Shown: piece after piece, positions 58,661-64,000 of the stretch
How positions within the stretch are numbered: the first letter of the stretch is position 1
Layout of the letters: the number at the start of each line of letters is the position of its first letter
DNA from: Pelagomonas calceolata
Taxonomy: Eukaryota; Sar; Pelagophyceae; Pelagomonadales; Pelagomonadaceae
Assembly (NCBI GenBank): GCA_918797485.1
Contig: CAKKNE010000003.1
Span: 4,650,001-4,714,000 of the forward strand
DNA length: 64,000 nt
Direction of reading: 5' to 3'
Position numbers and translations under genes: made by a program
The notes under the pieces: generated by a model
Databases searched by the model: none
The model's input: the letters and a program-made list of their open reading frames with translations, nothing else
Told to the model about the DNA's origin: nothing

Positions 58661-59364
58661 TTACTTCGCAGAAGCACACGCGGCCCGCTGCTGGGCCGTC
58701 TTCAAGTTTGGGTTCGAGCAGGGCACCATGGTCCACGCGTTGCCGTCGGGGAAAGTGAGCGTCGCCGACGTAGCCGAGTAATCGGCCACTGCCACGACGT
58801 CCTTGCCGCCGCCGCGCGCCGTGAAGTCCACCTGTGTGGAAATCACCCAGTGGTCCGCGCCGGCGCCGAGGACGAGCGAATCGTGCTCGTCGGCCTCCAC
58901 GCCATCGAACAGCCGCAGATCCTACTCGAGCTCAGATTGATTTCGACACGGAGGCCCACGATGAGCTGTTCCTTGCCCACTCCATTATAATCGGCGCACG
59001 CGATAGACGCGCCGGCGACCCAAGGCACGCCGTCCTCGTCGACGCCCCGGATCGACGCGAAGCGGGTGCCGGCGATCTGCGCCACCCGCCGCTCGCAGCC
59101 GGGGTGCTTCGGGTCCGTGTACGTGCCGACCAGGCGCGAACCGCACGCGCGGACCTCGTCGCTTATCGGCGGCGCCTTGAGCTCGGCGTTGAGCCGCCTC
59201 CGGCGGGTGTCAGCGTCCTCGTCGAACGGTAGCTTGACCTCGAATGCCTGGGATGGCACAGGGAGCAAGGCGGTGCCAGTTATGGCGCCTACCGCTGCGC
59301 GCCGGGTATGCAACGCATTTGTCACGGCAGTGCTAATTATACATAAGTGCGCGCAACGATGCAT
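58661..59364 (-). CDS. Putative thylakoid-lumen or plastid protein, two exons
   Basis: Exon 1 is 59364-58960, exon 2 is 58831-58661; 191 residues. After a short leader, RRAAVGAITGTALLPVPSQA followed by FE resembles a twin-arginine (Tat) lumen-targeting signal with a cleavage site. The mature part has LVGTYTDPKHPGCERRVAQI, then QLIVDFTARGGGKDVVAVAD and LTFPDGNAWTMV, resembling small secreted/plastid diatom proteins with DPKHP and FPDGN motifs whose function I do not know. Phase 0 splicing restores QLIVDFTARGG. Confidence 0.6.
58832..58959 (-). other. Introner-like intron I4 (128 bp)
   Basis: Minus strand: starts GTGGGCCT then CCGTGTCGAAATCAA, ends GGGTGATTTCCACACAG, followed by GTGGACTT. The duplication matches 6 of 8, and the ends pair with few mismatches. 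Interior shares TTCGATGGCGTGGAGG with I3. Phase 0. Confidence 0.8.
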
Positions 59365-59499
59365 GGCCCTGCTCAGGGCTGAGTGCGGCTCACAGACTTA
59401 TTGCTCACCAGAACTTTGCTCTGCCAAGCGACGACGATGAGATCTCGACTATTTAGCTTTGCCCCCTCGCTGCGGATCGAGCTCAGCTCATGCGGTCTG

Positions 59500-59546
59500 C
59501 GGTACCTACGGTACCTTTAGTACCTACGCATACTACGCATACCATG
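59500..59546. promoter_or_regulatory. GGTACC array upstream of the flagellar-type gene
   Basis: GCGGTACCTACGGTACCTTT then AGTACC and CATACTACGCAT, 108-154 bp before the ATG at 59654. It may also serve the divergent gene that starts at 59364. Confidence 0.45.
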
Positions 59547-59653
59547 TACTCCTAGACGGAAGAAAACAAGATATATATCTCCTCCTCCCCTGCAAAGACG
59601 ACATTCGAGGCAGCATTGTTGATTGGGACACGGCCGCCTCCAGCAGTCCGAAG

Positions 59654-60287
59654 ATGGCCTTCCTCGGTCTGACTTACCTCGGCCCGCAGGACTCGTTCCG
59701 AGTCAACATGAAGAAGTCCGGGCTGCTCGCGGCGTTCAAGGACGACGAATTTGCCTCGGCCTTCGACGCCGTCGCCGGCGACGCGCGCACGCTCGACGCC
59801 GTGCTTCAGTTGGTATACCGCGGGCCGCCGCTAGAGTGCGACCGCGACCGCGTCCGCGCGCACCTGGACGACGACGCGCCGCTCACCAAGGACGCGCTCC
59901 TCGAGGCGGTGCGGAACGCGCGGGCGGACGAGCGGCGGTGGGAGGATGAGCAGCGAGATACGGTGGGTGACGGCTCGGAGTTCAAGTTGGTCAAGTTCTA
60001 CCGCGAGCACATCGCGCGGCACCAGCGCATGAGCCGGGAACCCGCGTGGAATCAACCAATGAGTCAGGCTATCTTAGGAATGGTCAACGTCGCGTTGATG
60101 GCGCCTGAAATTTCATTTCCACACAGGCCGGAACCCCTGCGACAAGTACAAGACCCCGCCCACAGCGTCCATGGACTGCGGCTGGCGGAAGCCCGAGGAT
60201 GACGAGATCACGAAGACGCGCGCGGGGAAGCTCACCTGCGCCGAGACGGCGTTCGCGGCTGAGCTGTACAAGGCGGGGGTCATCTAA
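59654..60287 (+). CDS. Small flagellar-associated-type protein, two exons
   Basis: Exons 59654-60032 and 60127-60287, 179 residues. The N-terminal half is helical with no known motif. After splicing the C-terminal part reads HQRMSRNPCDKYKTPPTASM then DCGWRKPEDDE, a PxT...GW pattern I associate with small ciliary microtubule inner proteins such as CFAP144/FAM183; the match is weak. The join adds 1 nt from exon 1 and 2 nt from exon 2. Uses a GC-AG intron. Confidence 0.55.
60033..60126 (+). other. Introner-like intron I6 (94 bp) with GC donor
   Basis: Starts GCCGGGAAC then CCGCGTGGAATCAACC, ends CATTTCCACACAG, followed by GCCGGAAC. The duplicated sequence begins GC rather than GT, so the donor is GC. 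The duplication differs by one inserted G. Phase 1. Confidence 0.75.
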
Positions 60288-60349
60288 GTCTCGTTTGTTT
60301 TCCGCTTTATGTGTACTAGTATTGTGCCGTTATCTTCAAGTTACTGCCA

Positions 60350-60432
60350 GTGCTATTTCAAGTTCGAAGCTCCGGTTGGGTATCCTGACTGAGCCGCAGG
60401 GAGAAAGCTCTTAGGGGCTTTTTCCTTTTTTT
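60350..60432 (+). mobile_element. LINE 3'-end fragment
   Basis: TTCGAAGCTCCGGTTGGGTA then CCTGACTGAG and GGGAGAAAGCTCTTAGGGGC plus T run. 63 bp past the preceding stop codon. A TTTA repeat (about 60459-60500) follows. The rest of 60433-60949 is unassigned. Confidence 0.7.
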
Positions 60433-60949
60433 AGGTCTCCCTTAATTAACTTGAACTTGAATTTATTTATCGATTTATTTATTTATTTATTTATTTCAAG
60501 TTATGATTTACTACTAGTAGTCACGGTATTTATTTCAAGTTACAGGCAGGGTCACGGTGTGTACTGTAGTAAAACCCGCCGTCCGCCCGGCCCAGGTCGG
60601 CCGCGCCGCGGGCGGCGCCGACATTGGCTCTACTAGTAACTTGAAGGTTAGGCCTGCCAGTGCGGACATGCGATTCCGCATGCGGCCGTTCAAGTTGGCC
60701 CCTCGGTCGCTCGGGCATTAGTTGGGGGGTCAATTCTGCGATGGTTACCGCACATACTACCCTGTGCTCCCGTCCCGAACGGCACTGTGCTTTGCAGCCA
60801 GCCAGAGCCTGAGCGTCAGCACCCACCACTGGCACAACCGTGCCAGCGTTACGATCGCGTTCCATTCGGAGCTTCGTTTTGAGTCTCCGACCTTTAGGAC
60901 TCGGAAGAGAAATTAGAGAACTTGAATAATAGACTATCTACTAGCCACC

Positions 60950-61675
60950 TTAGCAGCCGAAGCTGTCGAGGAGCGCGTCGACGTCGTCACCGCCGCCGTC
61001 AGGCGCCAATTGCCGAGGGGGCGCGTCCTGCTGGGTCAGCAGTCGCCCCCCGTCGAGGAGCGCATCGACGAGGTCGTCGCCACCGGTCTCCGTCGTCGAC
61101 GCGCGTCGAGGCGCCGCGGCGGGCGCCGCGGCGGCCGGACGAGGGCGAGTCCGCTCGGCCGGGCGAGGCGGCGACGGCGCCGCGCGTCGCGGCGACGGCG
61201 CCGCGCGTCGCGGCGGGGCCTGGACCGGGACCGGGTCCGGGTCCGGAAGCGGCGGCATCGCCCGCGCCGGCCGGCCGCGCCGCCGCGCGTGCACGGGGGG
61301 CGGCGCGTCGGGCGGCACCGCGACAACGAGGTCCGGCGCGTCGACGACGAGACACGCGTCGTCGCCGGCGCCGCGGAGCGTCGCCGGCCGGCGGACCGCG
61401 ACGACTGAGCCCGCGCGGACCTCGCCGCCCGCCTGGGCCGCGGCGCGCGTGGAGAACTGCGCGACCATCGTCGCGCCCGAGTCGTCGCCGAGGACGAAGA
61501 CGGCGTCGGCGGCGTCGTCTTCGCGGCGCAGCGCCTTCTCGACGCGCGCGACGACCCATGGCAGCTTCTCGCCCTCGATGAGTTTCGCCAGCGTGTGGGG
61601 CGGCGCCGCAGCGGCGTCGTGCCCGAGCGTCTCGAGCGCGACGCGCCAGGGCCACGCGGCGGCTTCGGCCGTCAT
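60950..61675 (-). CDS. HROB-like OB-fold protein
   Basis: 241 residues from the ATG at 61675, intronless. LPWVVARVEKALRREDDAAD then AVFVLGDDSGATMVAQFSTR and VRAGSVVAVRRPATLRG, ending CLVVDAPDLVVAV, fits an OB-fold like the DUF4539 of HROB (C17orf53), which recruits the MCM8-MCM9 helicase in recombination. A Pro/Arg-rich spacer and the acidic repeats DDLVDALLDGG and DDVDALLDSFGC follow. Human HROB is much longer. Moderate call from fold pattern. Divergent from the GT90-like gene. Confidence 0.5.
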   Translation of the reverse strand: MTAEAAAWPWRVALETLGHDAAAAPPHTLAKLIEGEKLPWVVARVEKALRREDDAADAVFVLGDDSGATMVAQFSTRAAAQAGGEVRAGSVVAVRRPATLRGAGDDACLVVDAPDLVVAVPPDAPPPVHARRRGRPARAMPPLPDPDPVPVQAPPRRAAPSPRRAAPSPPRPAERTRPRPAAAAPAAAPRRASTTETGGDDLVDALLDGGRLLTQQDAPPRQLAPDGGGDDVDALLDSFGC

Positions 61676-61710
61676 ACCTGCAAGCGCTGGGGTCCACGTG
61701 CGTGCGCAAG

Positions 61711-61781
61711 GTACCGGTACCTACGGTACTACACAGATACCGTAGGTACTATAAGTACCTGCGGTACTGTAAGTTCCAGCT
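61711..61781. promoter_or_regulatory. GGTACC arrays in the divergent HROB-like / GT90-like promoter
   Basis: GGTACCGGTACCTACGGTAC, then ATACCGTAGGTACTATAAGT and ACCTGCGGTACTGTAAG occupy the middle of the 186-bp gap between two outward-facing ATGs (61675 and 61862). Confidence 0.5.
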
Positions 61782-61861
61782 CTGCTGCTGCTCCATAGTC
61801 TTTACTTCCTGCGTATAAGCGCCGGTGTGCGCAGACGGCAAAGGCTCACAAAATATAAATA

Positions 61862-63775
61862 ATGGACTTGCCGCCGCGCCCCGCGGCCGCCGGCCGCGTG
61901 CGCGGCATCTATGCGCGCGAGGACGAGGCGGCGGCGTTCCTCCGGCGCGGCATCCCGACCTTCGCCACGGGCGACGCCTGCTCCGCGTGGATCCGGCAGC
62001 ACTGCGCCTCCCAGCAACCTCTGTCGAACCCCGAGCGGCCGCACATGCAGCAGCTCTTCACGACGAGCGTGACGGAGGCCCAGCTCCGCGCGCACGTGGT
62101 GGACGCGCGCGGCGCGTACCTCGCGGCGCCGACGAGCTCGGCGCGGCGCGACACGCCCGGCAACCGCTGGACGGCCGGCCGGGCGAAGCTGGTAGGGGAG
62201 GAGATCGACGCGCGACTGGCGTCGCCGCTCCACGACAAGCGCCCGCCGGCGGCCGCGCTCGCGACCCTGAGGTACGCCTGGTCGCACCTGCGCTGCGGCG
62301 TCTACGTCCTGATCCGGGACGGTCGCGTTAAAATTTTCGCGCCGTTCTGCAACCAGGACTACGCGAACGGCTGGGGCGCCTCCCTCAGGTTGGGGGGCGA
62401 CCTGGGCGTCGACGCCTACTACAGGCGGAAGCGGGAGAGGTGCGGCGGCCGCGAGGAGTTCGTGCTCAAGGACAAGTCGGCGTGGTGGGCGAACGGCAAC
62501 GTCGTCTGCAACGAGCACTCGCAGGAGGGGCTGCCCGCCCATCTGTCGCAGCTCTGGGGCGACCGGTTCCTGGCGCCCTTGAGGCACATGCTCGACGAGG
62601 TCTGCGCGACGCGGCGCGTCGGCGACTGCGAGTTTTTCGTAAACAAGCGGGACTACCCGCAGCTCAAGGCGAACGCGTCGGAGCCCTACGGGTTCATGAT
62701 CGACAGCGACGACCGCGACCCGGCGCAGGACGCCACGCTGCCGCGACTCAGGCGGGGGACGAAGCTCGCCCCGGTGCTGTCCTTTTATACTTCCTCCGTC
62801 TTCGCCGACCTCGCGCTGCCGCCGTCCGAGGACTGGGAGGCGGCCGTCGGCGAGGTCTTCCCGCCGTCGTTCGAGCACAAGGACGGAGCTCCTCAGGTCA
62901 AGCCGCGCGACCTGTTCACGGAGGCCAAGTTCCGAAAGTTCGAGAGGAGCTGGGCGGACAAGAGGGAGACGGCGTTCTTCCGCGGCACGGCCACCGGCGG
63001 CGGCACCTCTACGGAGACGAACCAGCGCCTCGCGCTCGCGGCCCTCGATTGTCGGACCGAGGGCGGCCTGATCGACTGCAAGCTGACGGGCTGGAACCGC
63101 CGGGACAAGAAGGTGTTCGACGGGCCCGTGACCCACGTCGACCCGGCCGACTTTCGCTTCGCCGCGGGGCGCCAGAACTTCGTGCCGATCTTCGAGCAGT
63201 CCGCTTATAAATATCTGATCTACGTCGAGGGCCACTGCGCCGCCTGCCGCTACGGGTTCATGATGCGGTTGGGGAGCGTGATCCTCAAGGTCGAGTCGCG
63301 GTGCGTCGCCGATCGCACGTGGTACATGCCGCTCCTGCGGCCGTGGGTCGACCACGTGCCGGTGCGCGCCGACTTGTCCGATCTGCTGGATAAAGTGCGG
63401 TGGTGCCGGGCGCACGACGAGGCTTGCAAAAAGATCGCGCGAGAAGCGCGCCGGCTCTGGGACGCGTATTTGGATCGCGACGGCGTCCTGGACTACCTCG
63501 CCTTGACGCTGAACAAGGTCTCCGAGAGCGCCGTGCGACCGCCGGCGTGGCTCGGCGACGCGGACGCGCGGTCGCGGGCGCCGCCCGCGCTCGGCGCGCC
63601 TCGCGCTGACTGCGTCGACGGCGCCCCGTGCGCGCGGTGCGCTTCCGACGCGAGCGCGGCGCGCGCGGCCGCGGCGCCTTTGCAAAAGAGCGCGCCCACC
63701 GCGGCGCAGCCCCGGACGGGGGCCGGCGACGCGGCGCTCCGCGCGCGGCGGCTCAAGCGGCGGCGGGGCGATTAA
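61862..63775 (+). CDS. GT90/CAP10-like glycosyltransferase
   Basis: 637 residues from the ATG at 61862, intronless. Residues ~140-330 contain WSHLRCGVYVLIRDGRVKIF and FFVNKRDYPQLK. The CAP10 core begins at KRETAFFRGTATGGGTSTET (~367) and continues with DCKLTGWNRRDKKVFDGPVT, YKYLIYVEGHCAACRYGFMM and LRPWVDHVPVRADLSDLLDK. These match the KTR/POGLUT-like GT90 pattern (R-G, NxRLxL..., Y..EG...S.R...). No signal peptide is seen, so cytosolic location is possible. The tail is Ala/Arg-rich. Similar proteins occur in giant algal viruses, but composition here is host-like. Confidence 0.8.
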   Translation: MDLPPRPAAAGRVRGIYAREDEAAAFLRRGIPTFATGDACSAWIRQHCASQQPLSNPERPHMQQLFTTSVTEAQLRAHVVDARGAYLAAPTSSARRDTPGNRWTAGRAKLVGEEIDARLASPLHDKRPPAAALATLRYAWSHLRCGVYVLIRDGRVKIFAPFCNQDYANGWGASLRLGGDLGVDAYYRRKRERCGGREEFVLKDKSAWWANGNVVCNEHSQEGLPAHLSQLWGDRFLAPLRHMLDEVCATRRVGDCEFFVNKRDYPQLKANASEPYGFMIDSDDRDPAQDATLPRLRRGTKLAPVLSFYTSSVFADLALPPSEDWEAAVGEVFPPSFEHKDGAPQVKPRDLFTEAKFRKFERSWADKRETAFFRGTATGGGTSTETNQRLALAALDCRTEGGLIDCKLTGWNRRDKKVFDGPVTHVDPADFRFAAGRQNFVPIFEQSAYKYLIYVEGHCAACRYGFMMRLGSVILKVESRCVADRTWYMPLLRPWVDHVPVRADLSDLLDKVRWCRAHDEACKKIAREARRLWDAYLDRDGVLDYLALTLNKVSESAVRPPAWLGDADARSRAPPALGAPRADCVDGAPCARCASDASAARAAAAPLQKSAPTAAQPRTGAGDAALRARRLKRRRGD

Positions 63776-63888
63776 CCTCTGGAGTTTGTCGATAGTCACA
63801 AGGCTACCATCGTTTCCGCGGAGCCGGTCGGGTGCGATCAAGGACGGGCACGCGTTGCGCGCGACGGAATGGACTAGTCAACTTGAAT

Positions 63889-63950
63889 TCGGGTTTTGGG
63901 GCACGCCTAGGGAGGGGTCTCGGGGGGGCTATCCCCCGCGGGCGTGTACG
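63889..63950 (+). repeat. G-rich dispersed repeat R5, copy 2
   Basis: TTCGGGTTTTGGGGCACGCC, TAGGGAGGGGTCTCGGGGGG and CTATCCCCCGCG; compare 11060-11125 and 53035-53075. The window ends at 64000 without another gene. Confidence 0.65.
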
Positions 63951-64000
63951 TAAGCTTGCTGCCAGAAGCGTGCGATAATTGCAATTGATTTTGACTTAAG

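Noticed and set aside
61862-63775. GT90-like gene as a giant-virus insertion
   Set aside because: Composition and promoter array match the neighbouring host genes, and no other virus gene lies nearby.
61802-63841. Minus-strand open frame of 679 codons over the GT90-like gene
   Set aside because: Antisense shadow without recognisable domains.

Overview
This window is eukaryotic nuclear DNA from a GC-rich, gene-dense photosynthetic microalga. The best guess is a flagellated ochrophyte (stramenopile), probably pelagophyte-like. The main evidence is an aureochrome (bZIP plus LOV photoreceptor, known only from photosynthetic stramenopiles) at 53.3-54.3 kb, a lycopene cyclase with a bipartite plastid leader, several flagellar-type genes, and short introns made by introner-like elements, as described in pelagophytes and some green picoalgae. 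The species call is inference from gene content.

Layout. 0-6 kb: LRRC49-like gene, ARM-like gene, a solo LTR, a MAPK and KRI1 (divergent pair). 6-15 kb: two sulfotransferase-like genes, a LINE fragment with other transposon debris, a calponin-homology protein and lycopene cyclase. 15-27 kb: topoisomerase VI subunit B, an aromatic amino-acid permease, a short-chain dehydrogenase, a LON-N-like protein, a large EF-hand protein and a coiled-coil protein. 28-34 kb: a divergent pair of fucosyltransferase-like genes and an OSCA/TMEM63 channel. 34-44 kb: U2AF65, a 4.4-kb DNA transposon (transposase plus OTU domain) with intact 11-bp target duplication, a Rax2-like receptor kinase and eIF3f. 44-53 kb: sulfotransferase, an LTR-element fossil, a SHIPPO-type protein, an SLC44 transporter with EF hands, and a rhamnosyltransferase-like protein. 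53-64 kb: aureochrome, RRP36, CFAP184, a putative lumenal protein, a flagellar-type protein, an HROB-like OB-fold protein and a GT90-like glycosyltransferase.

Genes are mostly intronless, compact and often divergent. Seven genes carry one intron each of a shared type: ends related to CTGTGTGGAAATCAA in inverted orientation and an 8-bp duplication whose first two bases supply the splice donor. One lies in the gene for U2AF65, which itself recognises 3' splice sites. A second genome-wide signal is a palindromic array built on TACGGTACCGTA, found about 35-155 bp upstream of start codons of nine or ten genes. Three copies are followed by a ~250-bp dispersed repeat. LINE 3' ends are scattered close behind the stop codons of several genes.

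Together the genes suggest a motile alga with plastid carotenoid synthesis, blue-light sensing, and heavy investment in sulfated and fucosylated glycans. No tRNA, rRNA or CRISPR was supported. Splice sites are predicted from sequence only.
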